The notes under the pieces were generated by a model, which was given only the letters and a program-made list of their open reading frames with translations, did no database searches and was not told where the DNA came from. Positions 18,217 to 27,331 of a stretch of DNA of 64,000 nt are shown piece after piece. Origin of the DNA: Ruminiclostridium sufflavum DSM 19573 (GTDB lineage: Bacteria; Bacillota; Clostridia; Acetivibrionales; DSM-1351). Where the stretch lies: positions 102,502-166,501 of the forward strand of contig NZ_QKMR01000001.1 of the NCBI RefSeq assembly GCF_003208175.1. The letters run 5' to 3'. How positions within the stretch are numbered: position 1 is the stretch's first letter; each line of letters starts with the position of its first letter. The position numbers and the translations under genes are program-made.

Positions 18217-19224
18217 TTAATTTCCGAAAATATGTACCGCTTCTTTAAGAACATCCTCCGGTATGGTTATTCCAATTCTTTTTGCTATGTCCTTGTTTAC
18301 GCATATATTTATGTCCTTCATAATTTTAACCGGAATGTCTCCCGGCTTTTTGCCGTTGAAGATATCAATCACCATATCTGCGGTTTCCCTCCCAAGAATT
18401 TCATAGTTGATTCCGCAACTGGCAAGCCCTCCATCCTTTACCATTGAATCAGCTCCCACATACAGAGGCTTTTTGGCCTTCACCGCAATCTCGGAAACCA
18501 TAGGCATCGAAGAAGCAATAGTATTATCAACAGGTGAAAAGATTGCATCAGCCTTTTCAGCCAGTGATTGGGCAACCTGCTGAACCTCAGAGGTATTTGT
18601 AACAGTACCCTCCACTATATCCAGACCGCTTTTGTCCGCATATTCCTTCAAATGCTTAATTATAAGCAGCGAATTTGCCTCACTTGAATTATACAAGGCA
18701 CCTATGGTCTTTATTCCGGGAGTAATACGCTGTGCAAGCTTCATATTATACTCCGCCGATATCAAATCGGAGGTGCCTGTTATATTTTTCCCCGGTTTAT
18801 CAAGATCCTTTACCAGCCCTGCCGAAACCGGGTCTGTACATGCGGAAAAAACTATGGGTATCTCACTTGTCTCCCCTGCCGCTACCTGTGCTGAAGGTGT
18901 GGCAATTGCAATGATCATGTCATATTTGCTGCTTACAAACTTCTGACTTATGGTTTTTAAATTTATTTGGTCTCCCTGTGCATTCTGATAATCTACGGTT
19001 ATATTTTCTCCGTCCTTATACCCCTTTTCCTCAAGGCGTTTAAGTATTGACTTTCTTATTTCATTCAGTGACGTATGCTCCATTATCTGTATAATCCCTA
19101 TTTTTTTAAGGCCGGTTTCCTCCTTAGAGTTATTCTCACCGGCTTCACCGGAAGCACATGCGGAAAAAGACAGCATCGCCGCCGTCATACATAATAAAAC
19201 CACTACCGATAAAAATTTTTTCAT
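18217..19224 (-). CDS. ABC transporter substrate-binding lipoprotein, TrpX-like
   Basis: Secreted lipoprotein of the ABC_sub_bind family (PF04392), whose members include TrpX. The signal peptide ends in lipobox FSAC (Cys23 from the ATG at 19224). The mature protein carries family segments such as IGIIQIMEHTSLNEI, IPIVFSACTDPVSAGLV and FSPVDNTIASSMPMV. The ATG at 19224 follows GGAGGG. The region just upstream (minus-strand GCCGGAATTCGGCGTGGAGG) resembles the tandem element in front of the chemoreceptor gene. It delivers an aromatic amino acid or analogue to the permease, by family precedent. Confidence 0.88.
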   Translation of the reverse strand: MKKFLSVVVLLCMTAAMLSFSACASGEAGENNSKEETGLKKIGIIQIMEHTSLNEIRKSILKRLEEKGYKDGENITVDYQNAQGDQINLKTISQKFVSSKYDMIIAIATPSAQVAAGETSEIPIVFSACTDPVSAGLVKDLDKPGKNITGTSDLISAEYNMKLAQRITPGIKTIGALYNSSEANSLLIIKHLKEYADKSGLDIVEGTVTNTSEVQQVAQSLAEKADAIFSPVDNTIASSMPMVSEIAVKAKKPLYVGADSMVKDGGLASCGINYEILGRETADMVIDIFNGKKPGDIPVKIMKDINICVNKDIAKRIGITIPEDVLKEAVHIFGN

Positions 19225-19248
19225 AATACCCTCCACGCCGAATTCCGG

Positions 19249-19704
19249 CTAATCTATTTTAGCAACAATTTCAGTTATTCTTTCAATATCTCTTGGATCA
19301 ATTTTCAATGTATAATTTTTTTGTCCGGCTCCGCCGTATACAAATTTTTGAAGCAGCAGCCTGTTGTCAAACACTCCCGGCAGACCGTGCCCAACCATCG
19401 GAACGCTGCCAGCCTCATATCCAGTAACCTTAAAAACATCCTTTTTATCTGCCAGCTTTACCTTCTCACATTTCAGGGCCTCCTTTAACAGTTCAAAATC
19501 CACACGCCTGCGCTCACCGGACATTATAACCGCAAAATATCCCTTGTCGGTTTTTACCACCAGAACAGGAACAGTCTGTGAGAGGTTATAAATTCCGGCT
19601 GCATCGCTCACAGAATAAATATGACTCTCATCATGTATAATTTCGTATAAAATATCATGCTTTTGCAGCAGTTCCTTAATACTGTTCAGACTGATTGCCT
19701 TCAC
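19249..19704 (-). CDS. YbaK/EbsC-family aminoacyl-tRNA deacylase
   Basis: A 151-residue single-domain trans-editing protein of the INS/YbaK family, which hydrolyses mischarged tRNAs such as Cys-tRNA(Pro). Family segments seen are LVVKTDKGYFAVIMSGERRVD-type strand/loop (about 48-68), the lysine region KLADKKDVFKVTGYEAGSVP and the closing GGAGQKNYTLKIDPRDI. Its place between the biosynthetic genes and the importer suggests it clears tRNA mischarged with the cluster product or precursor, a self-protection role. That role is inference; YbaK genes can also be bystanders. Confidence 0.88.
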   Translation of the reverse strand: MKAISLNSIKELLQKHDILYEIIHDESHIYSVSDAAGIYNLSQTVPVLVVKTDKGYFAVIMSGERRRVDFELLKEALKCEKVKLADKKDVFKVTGYEAGSVPMVGHGLPGVFDNRLLLQKFVYGGAGQKNYTLKIDPRDIERITEIVAKID

Positions 19705-19724
19705 CCTCCTTCAAATTATATTTT

Positions 19725-20780
19725 TTATTTAACCAATACCTGCAATGCCCCTTGTACAAATTCGAAAAGCTCACTGTCAAGGGCTTTTACCGTGCCTATA
19801 ATACTCTTTATTTTATCGCTGCTGTATTCCGTGCTGCTTTTTGCAGCTTCGAGGATGGCAAATACCGTCTCCCTCTTATACTCAAAATGCCTGCTCCTTA
19901 TTCCTGCAAACTCCTGAAGCAGCTTGTCTGCTCCCGGCTCCTCCGAGTGGCTTTGCAGCCATTTTTCTATAACTCCGAATATTACGTTCAGGCATCTGAA
20001 AAAAGCTATTTCAAAGCCCAGAGCATATTCCCTTATATTTTTCATTGTATCGTTATACTGTCTAACAGCAGTTATAAATCTGTTATCCTTATAAGCGATA
20101 TTTTTGCAAAAGTCCCGGATCAAGGCATCATAGCTGTCTATTTCAGGCTCTCCCCGCTTTTCAAGGCTATAAAGAATATTGTGAAACATGGAATCAAAGC
20201 AGTAATACTCCTGAGACTGGGGGCCGCCCTCCTCTTTAAAAAATTTATTTGAGTCAGTCCATATGTCCTCCAGCATTTTTTCAGTCATAAATATTCCGAA
20301 CAGTCCTGTCGCCTGAGGTGTCATATACTGCTGCACCCCTGCTTCGTACAAATGATTTATATCCCGGATGTACATATAGCCGCGCTTGGTATCATACCCG
20401 CTTATCAATATAAAATGGGCGGCATCGGGATTCCCTGAAAGATAAAAATAAAAAAGAGCTTTATACTTTGTGGGCATCATAACAGGAATGGATAAATCCA
20501 GCTTCTCCTTAATCTTTGGTATCACCTCGCTGGAATTGCCTATTGTGTTCGGAACCAGCTCCAGCCCCATTTTTCTTGCAACAGTACTTTTCAGCCCTTG
20601 CCAATCCTTTAAAGATATATCTGTCCAATTGTGCAGTGCCGAATGATAAAACAAATAGTAAAAATAATTCTCATAGCTGTAATAGCCTGCCGAAACTGCA
20701 ATAGGGATATCTATACAGGTGGTATTGTCATTTCTGAATCCATCTGTACAATAATGGGACATATCCAAAAAACACTTCAT
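19725..20780 (-). CDS. BtrH-like acyltransferase / C39-like cysteine enzyme
   Basis: A 351-residue cytoplasmic protein whose first half resembles the butirosin BtrH N-terminal domain, a papain/C39-like fold that moves an acyl group from an acyl carrier protein to an amine. Candidate nucleophiles are Cys11 or Cys22; the likely catalytic His is in AAHFILISGYD (about 120-130) and the acid in YMYIRDIN. The second half is helical without clear homology. The adjacent acyl carrier protein and adenylating enzyme support ACP-dependent acyl transfer. Assignment is moderate because overall similarity is low; a peptidase role cannot be excluded. Confidence 0.6.
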   Translation of the reverse strand: MKCFLDMSHYCTDGFRNDNTTCIDIPIAVSAGYYSYENYFYYLFYHSALHNWTDISLKDWQGLKSTVARKMGLELVPNTIGNSSEVIPKIKEKLDLSIPVMMPTKYKALFYFYLSGNPDAAHFILISGYDTKRGYMYIRDINHLYEAGVQQYMTPQATGLFGIFMTEKMLEDIWTDSNKFFKEEGGPQSQEYYCFDSMFHNILYSLEKRGEPEIDSYDALIRDFCKNIAYKDNRFITAVRQYNDTMKNIREYALGFEIAFFRCLNVIFGVIEKWLQSHSEEPGADKLLQEFAGIRSRHFEYKRETVFAILEAAKSSTEYSSDKIKSIIGTVKALDSELFEFVQGALQVLVK

Positions 20781-20829
20781 AGTAATAGCACCTCTTACCG
20801 TATAAATTTTTCTGCCTGAACAAATAAAA

Positions 20830-22587
20830 TCATATTACTGTTTTAAGGCCGGACACATACATTTTATAATACAGGCCCTTTCTGCCCAGCAGCTCGCGGT
20901 GAGAGCCAATTTCTGCTATCCTGCCGCTGTCAAGGACATATATTATATCCGCATTCCGTATTGTAGAAAGCCTGTGGGCAATCACCAGAACCGTCTTATC
21001 CCTTACCATATTGTCAATAGCCTTCTGAACCAGAAATTCATTTTCCGAATCCAGCGAAGAAGTAGCTTCATCCAGCAAAAGGACGGGAGAATCCTTTAAT
21101 ACAGCTCTGGCTATTGCAATTCTCTGTTTCTGACCTCCCGAGATAAGCACTCCGTTTTCCCCTACTCTTGTATCATACCCCTGCTGCATCCTATTGATAA
21201 ATTCATCGGCACAGGCTGTTCTGGCCGCTTCCACAATATCCTCCTTCGAGGAATCCGGCCTGCCAAGCCTGATATTTTCCTCAATACTGCAATCAAAAAG
21301 GAAGGAATCCTGCTGAACATAAGAAATCTTACTTCTCAGTTCCTCCAGAGAATAAGCATCAATGCTTCTGCCTTCCAGAAATATACTCCCGCTGCCGTGC
21401 TCCAGAAACCTCAGGATAAGCCTTATAACCGTAGTCTTACCTGAACCGCTTGCTCCCACAAGTGCGGCCATCTTTCCCTTGGGAACCGACAGGCTTACGC
21501 CGTCAAGCAATTTGCTGCTTCTGTCATAGCAAAAGTCCACATTTTTCAGAACCAGCATGTCCTCTTCCGCAGCTCCTAAGCCTGAGCCTTCTTTCAAAGC
21601 CTGTACAGAAACCTCCTCTGCTTCATCCATAAATTCAAAAAATCTTTTTGCACCTGCCATTGAGCCCTGAAGCTGTGAAAGAAATACTCCAACCTGCAGG
21701 AACATATTTGTCACACCTGCCTGAAGGGTTATAACAGCTATAATACTTCCTATATCAATAAGACCCGAAAGAAACATATATATTCCGATTCCCAGAACTC
21801 CTATGACATTGAAGGTAGACAGCATAAAATTGATACCGTCTATCTTTGCGGAAACAACGGTTCTTTTCATCTGAAACCGGGCAATTTGTCCGTTCTCACT
21901 GCTATACTTGTTTTTGATAATTCCGTCAAGCCCGTACATTTTCTGGATTCTTGAACCTTCGACAACATCAATCAGCTGCTGAGAAAGAGTCCCCAGCTTC
22001 TTCTGTATCATATCGCTCAAAAGCTTGCTTTTTTTTAAATACACCGAGTTAACCAATGCCGAGGCTATTCCAAGCAGCAGTACAACTGCCGAAAGTCTCG
22101 GATCCAGAAGCAGCATGATAACGCACGACCCTATCCCGTATATGATGTCCCTCAATACAGACCATAGCTGCTCTGTAAGCGAGGTATCAATCAGATTCAG
22201 GTCAACGGTGAGCCTTGACATCATTTCTCCCTTGCTGCTTCCGTAAACCCCGGAAACCGGCATATTCAGCAGATGCTTTACGGCACCTGTTCTCAATGCA
22301 AGCATGTAATCCTTCACGCTTTTCCCGATTTCATACATCACCAAAGGATAAAAGCCGCACGAGAGTACTACGCACACAGCTGCTGTTACAAATGCTCTAA
22401 CCAGCAATTGCCTGTCATTCTGAACTACGGAATTTATGAGATCTTTATTCAGAAAGCCAATAAGAATTTTTGCGGCACCATAATCAAGACAGCTTATCAG
22501 CAGTACAGTGAGGTATTTCCACTTATGCCTTTTCATACCCGATATTATCCTGAATAATTCCTTGAAGTACAATCCCCTATATAACAT
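20830..22587 (-). CDS. ABC exporter half-transporter (second of pair)
   Basis: Fused six-helix membrane domain (about 1-315) and nucleotide-binding domain with Walker A VGASGSGKTT, signature LISGGQKQRIAIARA and Walker B VLLLDEATSSLD. The ATG at 22587 lies inside the end of the preceding gene, with GGAGG five bases upstream, so the pair is translationally coupled and should form a heterodimer. The full open frame reaches 22608. Likely exports the product of the BMC-associated cluster. Confidence 0.88.
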   Translation of the reverse strand: MLYRGLYFKELFRIISGMKRHKWKYLTVLLISCLDYGAAKILIGFLNKDLINSVVQNDRQLLVRAFVTAAVCVVLSCGFYPLVMYEIGKSVKDYMLALRTGAVKHLLNMPVSGVYGSSKGEMMSRLTVDLNLIDTSLTEQLWSVLRDIIYGIGSCVIMLLLDPRLSAVVLLLGIASALVNSVYLKKSKLLSDMIQKKLGTLSQQLIDVVEGSRIQKMYGLDGIIKNKYSSENGQIARFQMKRTVVSAKIDGINFMLSTFNVIGVLGIGIYMFLSGLIDIGSIIAVITLQAGVTNMFLQVGVFLSQLQGSMAGAKRFFEFMDEAEEVSVQALKEGSGLGAAEEDMLVLKNVDFCYDRSSKLLDGVSLSVPKGKMAALVGASGSGKTTVIRLILRFLEHGSGSIFLEGRSIDAYSLEELRSKISYVQQDSFLFDCSIEENIRLGRPDSSKEDIVEAARTACADEFINRMQQGYDTRVGENGVLISGGQKQRIAIARAVLKDSPVLLLDEATSSLDSENEFLVQKAIDNMVRDKTVLVIAHRLSTIRNADIIYVLDSGRIAEIGSHRELLGRKGLYYKMYVSGLKTVI

Positions 22588-24373
22588 TTTCACCTCCGGC
22601 CCCGGCATTTAAGCTTTCATATTCCATATAGCCGCTGTCCTTCGTCTGCATGTCATACAGTCTCCTGAAAACGCCGTCTGCCTTCATAAGCTCCTCATAT
22701 GACCCCTGTTCCTTTACAACACCTTCATCAATAACAATATAATAATCCGCCCATTTTATGGCAGAAAGCCTGTGAGCCACAACCAATACCGTTTTGTCTC
22801 CGGAGCACTTGAAAACAGTATCATACACCAGTTCCTCACTCTGACTGTCAAGCGCCGAGGTAGGCTCATCCATTAATATAATCGGAGCATTCTTCAAAAC
22901 AGCTCTTGCAATTGCAATTCTCTGCTTCTGGCCTCCTGAAAGCTTTATTCCGCCGTCCCCGGCTATTGTATTAAAGCTCTCAGGCAGACTGCTGATAAAC
23001 TCATGGGCATGAGCTGTTTCAGCCGCTTCAGAAACACACCTCTCCGGTGCTGCCGGGTTTCCGTAAAGAATATTTTCATATATTGAAGCCGGATATAAAA
23101 ATGCATCCTGCGAAATATAGGCTATTTTACGTCTCAAAGCTTCCAAGCTCCATTTACCCGTTTCCTCGCCGAATACCTTAACCTTTCCCGACGAGACTTC
23201 ATAAAAGCCGCAGAGAATATTAAGCAGGGTGCTTTTGCCGTTTCCGCTGGCTCCCACTATTGCGACCTTGTCTCCTGCTGATATTTTAAAATCTGCTCCC
23301 TTCAGGACTTCAGTCCCTCCGTTATATGTAAAACAAACATTTTCAAATTCAACAGCGTATCCGTTTCTTGCAGTATAATCCTCACCCGAACTGCGCTCTG
23401 ATTTTTTAAGGAACAGCGTATTAATATTTTCTATTGCACCACCGGTATTTTTAATATCTGTTATTAGCCATGGAATCATCGTAGATGGCTGAACCACATA
23501 ATTCAGCATCTGAAAAAATGCCACCAGCTCTCCCACGCTCATTTCGCCGTTCAGCGTCAGATATCCACCGAACAATATACATATGACACCGGGTATCTCC
23601 ATTAATATTATTACAAACGGAAAGAGGTGCATCTTGCACCGTTCAATACAGACCGCCTTATTCCTTGCCTTCTCGAAATATCCGCGGCATTTCCCCATAA
23701 GATAGTCTGCCAGATTGTACGACTTAACAGTCTCGATGCCGCTTATGGAATCCTTTATTATTCCAGCTGCGCTCCCCATGTGTTCCAGATATTCTTTTGA
23801 ATGTACTCCTATCTTTCCCCCAAGCCTGTTTGAAAAATATACAGATACAGGTGTAAATATAAAGCTGGCAACAAGCAGCTTCCAATTGACAGCTCCCATA
23901 TATGCAATCGAGCATATAAACATAACGGGCTGAAATAACATATTTACAAGGTTGCCGTTTATAAATCCTTCTATCGCCTGCAAATCATTATTAAACCTTG
24001 ATACAAGCGTACCGGAATGAATTTCACCGACAGCACCGGTTTCAAGACCTGAAATATGACTTACAACAGAGTTTTTCAAATCTCTTGCTGCAAATACTCC
24101 AAACCTCCCCACGGAGTATTTGAGCAAATAGCTGAAAAAAGCACCTGAAATCAAGACAATGACAAATATCAGTCCAAGGGTATATAAAAAATTATTTTTA
24201 AGGCTCAGGGCATTACTAATAAGCCTGTTAATAACATCGGCCTTTACAATATTAAGAAATACAACAATCACTGAACTTAATATTCCTGTAAAAAGCCATA
24301 GCCTGTATGGCTTTACATACCGGTACATCCATAAAAATGCCGGTAAAAGCCTCATAGAACCAGTATTCTTCAA
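22577..24373 (-). CDS. ABC exporter half-transporter (first of pair)
   Basis: A 598-residue type I ABC exporter half with an N-terminal six-helix domain and a C-terminal ATPase. Walker A is VGASGNGKST, the signature is KLSGGQKQRIAIARA, and Walker B is IILMDEPTSALD. TTG at 24373, preceded by AGGAGGTG, is the start. It follows the ACP gene closely and overlaps the next half-transporter by 11 bases. There is no peptidase domain, so it is not a peptide-processing exporter. Confidence 0.9.
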   Translation of the reverse strand: MKNTGSMRLLPAFLWMYRYVKPYRLWLFTGILSSVIVVFLNIVKADVINRLISNALSLKNNFLYTLGLIFVIVLISGAFFSYLLKYSVGRFGVFAARDLKNSVVSHISGLETGAVGEIHSGTLVSRFNNDLQAIEGFINGNLVNMLFQPVMFICSIAYMGAVNWKLLVASFIFTPVSVYFSNRLGGKIGVHSKEYLEHMGSAAGIIKDSISGIETVKSYNLADYLMGKCRGYFEKARNKAVCIERCKMHLFPFVIILMEIPGVICILFGGYLTLNGEMSVGELVAFFQMLNYVVQPSTMIPWLITDIKNTGGAIENINTLFLKKSERSSGEDYTARNGYAVEFENVCFTYNGGTEVLKGADFKISAGDKVAIVGASGNGKSTLLNILCGFYEVSSGKVKVFGEETGKWSLEALRRKIAYISQDAFLYPASIYENILYGNPAAPERCVSEAAETAHAHEFISSLPESFNTIAGDGGIKLSGGQKQRIAIARAVLKNAPIILMDEPTSALDSQSEELVYDTVFKCSGDKTVLVVAHRLSAIKWADYYIVIDEGVVKEQGSYEELMKADGVFRRLYDMQTKDSGYMEYESLNAGAGGENVI

Positions 24374-24391
24374 GGGTCACCTCCTGCTTTC

Positions 24392-24661
24392 TCAGGATTT
24401 ATCCGCCGGATTCAGAGCACCGTCTAAAAAATCCGTCATCTTAGGTATATCTGTAAGTGTTTCAAAGGATATATCCTCGGAATCTATGTCTATCTGAAAA
24501 GTGTTTTCCAGCTCAACCAGCAGATTTACTATCTTTACCGAATCTATGCTGAAATCCTTCAGCAGATTTGTCCTTTCGTTAATCAGCTCCTTATTTGACA
24601 CAAGCTTTAATTTATTTACCAGAATAAATTTTATCTTTTCCAGTATTTCATTTCTGTTCAT
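24392..24661 (-). CDS. Acyl carrier protein
   Basis: An 89-residue carrier protein with the phosphopantetheine site Ser41 in FSIDSVKIVNLLVELE. The usual GxDSL glycine is replaced by Ile (SIDSV), which is common in stand-alone secondary-metabolism carriers. The ATG at 24661 is preferred to 24691 because GGAGG lies eight bases upstream. With the adenylating enzyme at 31919, the acyl-CoA dehydrogenase-like protein and the BtrH-like protein it makes a plausible activation-oxidation-transfer module. Confidence 0.88.
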   Translation of the reverse strand: MNRNEILEKIKFILVNKLKLVSNKELINERTNLLKDFSIDSVKIVNLLVELENTFQIDIDSEDISFETLTDIPKMTDFLDGALNPADKS

Positions 24662-24718
24662 GCAGCCATCCTCCATAAATAATATTAGCAACCCAATTTA
24701 GTACTATTCCTGCAATTG

Positions 24719-25294
24719 CTACTCAATAAACCTTCTATTCCATTCAGGTATCAGATTATTTTTAATTCCCAGTATATTCAGTACCTTTGATACAACATGA
24801 TCAATCAGCTCATTCATTGTGGCAGGCTTTGAATAAAATCCCGGACTTGCAATACATATATCCATCCCAAGCATTGAAAGCTCATATAATTGCTTGAGGG
24901 TTAAGGCAGTCATAGGCATTTCCCTGGGAACCAGCACTATTTGCCTTTTTTCCTTCTGGGCGACTACCGCACATCTGCCTATAAGGGTATTTGCCAAGGA
25001 TGAATGCAGCATTCCTACAGTATTCACCGAGCAGGGTATTACCAGAAGGGCATCCAACTGAAAAGAGCCGCTTGCAAGAGAGCATCCGATATCCTTATTG
25101 TCAAAAATCCCGTCAACCTTTGAAAGAACAGCTCTGGCAAAATCCAGACAGGTTTCCAGCTTCACCGTTTCTATTGCAGCCTCGGACATTACAAGGTAAA
25201 CCTCACAGCCATATTCCTTCAGCAGCTGAATCGTCCTGAGCGCATATATGCTTCCCGAAGCCCCGGTAACAGCAACAGCTATCCTTTTACTCAT
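24719..25294 (-). CDS. ubiX: UbiX-family flavin prenyltransferase
   Basis: Makes prenylated FMN, the cofactor of UbiD decarboxylases. The 191-residue protein has all family landmarks: VTGASGSIYAL at the N-terminus, LASGSFQLDALLVIPCS, NTLIGRCAVV, LVPREMPMTALTL and SPGFYSKPATMNELIDHVV. The ATG at 25294 overlaps the enolase-family gene stop. Co-occurrence with UbiD at 27321 gives strong functional support. Confidence 0.93.
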   Translation of the reverse strand: MSKRIAVAVTGASGSIYALRTIQLLKEYGCEVYLVMSEAAIETVKLETCLDFARAVLSKVDGIFDNKDIGCSLASGSFQLDALLVIPCSVNTVGMLHSSLANTLIGRCAVVAQKEKRQIVLVPREMPMTALTLKQLYELSMLGMDICIASPGFYSKPATMNELIDHVVSKVLNILGIKNNLIPEWNRRFIE

Positions 25295-26312
25295 ATTCCA
25301 CCCCTATGCCGTATCCTCTGCAATCCATGACTATTTCTCCATTATGTATTTTTATACCCTTGAAGGGCTCTTCCTTTAAAAAGGTTGCTCCATCTAGATC
25401 AATGAAATCAAAAAGTCCCGAGACAGAATATGCATATGCTATCGAAAGAGATGATTCCAAGAAGCATCCCAACATAAGCTTCAGGTTTTTATCCTTTAGC
25501 ATTCCCGCATCCTCAAGGCTTTGCAGAAGACCGCCGAATTTTGTAATCTTTATATTTACTCCGTCGATATAACCGGCAAAGCCCACTGCGGAGCTCCCGC
25601 TTTTCACCGACTCGTCCAGAAACAGGGGTGTCTTGGCAAGAAATTTTTTTACCGGTGCAAGCCCTGATTTTTTATCAGGCTTTACAGGCTCTTCAAGCAT
25701 TAATACATTATCCATGTTCAGATATTCCTGATACTCCTCAAGCCGGTCAATAGTCCAGCCCTGATTTACATCAAGAAAGAAATCCCTACTTTTGTCTTGC
25801 TTTACATATTCCAGATAATCCTTGTCTGTCAAGCCTCCAAGCTTTATTTTAATAAGACTTGCATCCTCCGGAATCCTGCTTTTCCAGCTTCGGCCTTCCA
25901 TTATAGGCATAGTAAAGGGTGTTTTCCTCTTTTGCGGCTCCTTCAATTCCAAAAGCTCCCACAGCATTTTTTTATTTGCCTTTCCCAGATAATCCAACAT
26001 CGCCATTTCAAAGCCGCATTTTATACAATTAAAATATTTCTGTCCGGACAGCTTTTGCACAAGTTGCCTTACATCGCTTACTGTCTGTATTCCCGAGATT
26101 TCCTTCCCATAGACGGACAGCACCTTCACAGCCTGTTCATGTGCTTTGTCAAACGGCTCTCCAAAAAATTCCACAGGTATTATTTCACCGTATGCCGTTA
26201 TTTCCTTGTCCGCTATAATGACCAAAAGCTGCGCTATGCTGTCAAATTCAGAGTGACTTATTTTGAATTTCTCTTTTAGCCTTAAATCAAGCCTTCTGAT
26301 ACTTAAATTCAC
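25287..26312 (-). CDS. Enolase-superfamily epimerase/racemase (DgcA-like)
   Basis: Member of the muconate-lactonising subgroup with the full two-base set: KIKLGG (KxK, first base), metal ligands Asp in FFLDVNQGW, Glu in VLMLEEP and Asp in LFLDES, and the second lysine in NIKITKFGG. This is the pattern of dipeptide epimerases and of DgcA, the N-acyl-glutamate racemase. It starts with GTG at 26312 after GGAGG and overlaps the DUF1611 gene, the same pairing as dgcN-dgcA. In this operon it may epimerise an N-acylated amino acid intermediate. An o-succinylbenzoate synthase role is less likely because no menaquinone genes are present. Confidence 0.82.
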   Translation of the reverse strand: MNLSIRRLDLRLKEKFKISHSEFDSIAQLLVIIADKEITAYGEIIPVEFFGEPFDKAHEQAVKVLSVYGKEISGIQTVSDVRQLVQKLSGQKYFNCIKCGFEMAMLDYLGKANKKMLWELLELKEPQKRKTPFTMPIMEGRSWKSRIPEDASLIKIKLGGLTDKDYLEYVKQDKSRDFFLDVNQGWTIDRLEEYQEYLNMDNVLMLEEPVKPDKKSGLAPVKKFLAKTPLFLDESVKSGSSAVGFAGYIDGVNIKITKFGGLLQSLEDAGMLKDKNLKLMLGCFLESSLSIAYAYSVSGLFDFIDLDGATFLKEEPFKGIKIHNGEIVMDCRGYGIGVEYE

Positions 26313-27331
26313 CGGTAATCCTCCAAAATATCCACAAACCTGTCACAGCCGGTAACCAGCGGTGCAAATACAGGTATGCCATATTTACATTCCATTTCAC
26401 AAATAACCTCTTCTACTGCATTTCTTTCCATTCCGGCTGCAAAAAGAGAGATTCCCAGCACCTTGCAAGACCTCTGATATCCAGCCAGCCTTTCGGTAAT
26501 CTCTATCTGCTCCTCAAGCGTTGGAATTGCTTTATCAAAATAAGCAAGCCTTTCTCTTGTTATGTCATGTGCAAATACGATAATATTAGGTGCCGAACCG
26601 TGCATAAGCCCCAGCGAAACACCGGAATACGCGGGATGAATCAGCGAGCCCTGCCCTTCTACAAAAACAAAGTCATTCCGTATTGCTGCTTCACATACAA
26701 AATCCTCTATGGCACCGGCCATAAAGTCAGAAAGAACAGTATCAATGGCAAAGCCGTTATCCATAATATACATGCCTGTTTGCCCTGTAGGTATAAAATC
26801 AGATTTCATGCCTCTTTTTTTGCAGCACTGATGAAGTTCAAGAGCCGTAGTCATTTTACCGCTGGCACAATCGGAGCCCACAGTCAGTATTACATTTTTT
26901 TTCAGCTTTGCAGCTCTTCCGTGTGCAACCTCCTTTGGAACATAGCTGTATCTGATGTCAAAAATATTGTTTTTATACTTCTTGAACCGCTCTTCCTCCG
27001 CAAGCCGTATGTGCAATCCATTCGCCACTCTGATTCCTGACGCAAGAGCCTCCTCAATGATATTCATCCATTGGGGGGGCAGGCCTCCGCCCGGAGGTGC
27101 GACACCAATAAGCAGCTCATTTATACCCAGCTCGATTGCCTCCTGTAAATCAGCTACAACCGGTATGTTTTTATTTACATACGGCAGCAGTTTCCTGACA
27201 TTCCCGCCGGAGCAGCTTTTGTCAATAACCGCTTCCACGTCCTTCCGGTAACGCATTACACCATGAGCCATCTTTGCTTTTAAGGTAAGCAGCTCTCCTT
27301 CCGTCAGGATTCCTATCCTTTTACCATCCAT
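26309..27331 (-). CDS. DUF1611 P-loop protein (DgcN-like)
   Basis: Two-domain DUF1611 protein with an N-terminal Rossmann-like part (about 1-130, including GVAPPGGGLPPQW) and a C-terminal P-loop domain with SDCASGKMTTALEL (about 155) and FVEGQGSLIHPAYSG. The family member DgcN works with DgcA in D-glutamate catabolism by N-acetylating the amino acid; the same gene pair is seen here. The ATG at 27331 follows GGAGGG and overlaps the UbiD stop by 11 bases. Its use in a biosynthetic operon suggests N-acylation (or a related ligation) before epimerisation of an amino acid. Confidence 0.82.
   Translation of the reverse strand: MDGKRIGILTEGELLTLKAKMAHGVMRYRKDVEAVIDKSCSGGNVRKLLPYVNKNIPVVADLQEAIELGINELLIGVAPPGGGLPPQWMNIIEEALASGIRVANGLHIRLAEEERFKKYKNNIFDIRYSYVPKEVAHGRAAKLKKNVILTVGSDCASGKMTTALELHQCCKKRGMKSDFIPTGQTGMYIMDNGFAIDTVLSDFMAGAIEDFVCEAAIRNDFVFVEGQGSLIHPAYSGVSLGLMHGSAPNIIVFAHDITRERLAYFDKAIPTLEEQIEITERLAGYQRSCKVLGISLFAAGMERNAVEEVICEMECKYGIPVFAPLVTGCDRFVDILEDYR

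Noticed and set aside
20830-24373. Bacteriocin-type peptidase exporter
   Set aside because: Neither half-transporter has an N-terminal C39 peptidase domain, and no leader-peptide gene was found nearby; the C39-like protein at 19725 is better matched to BtrH.
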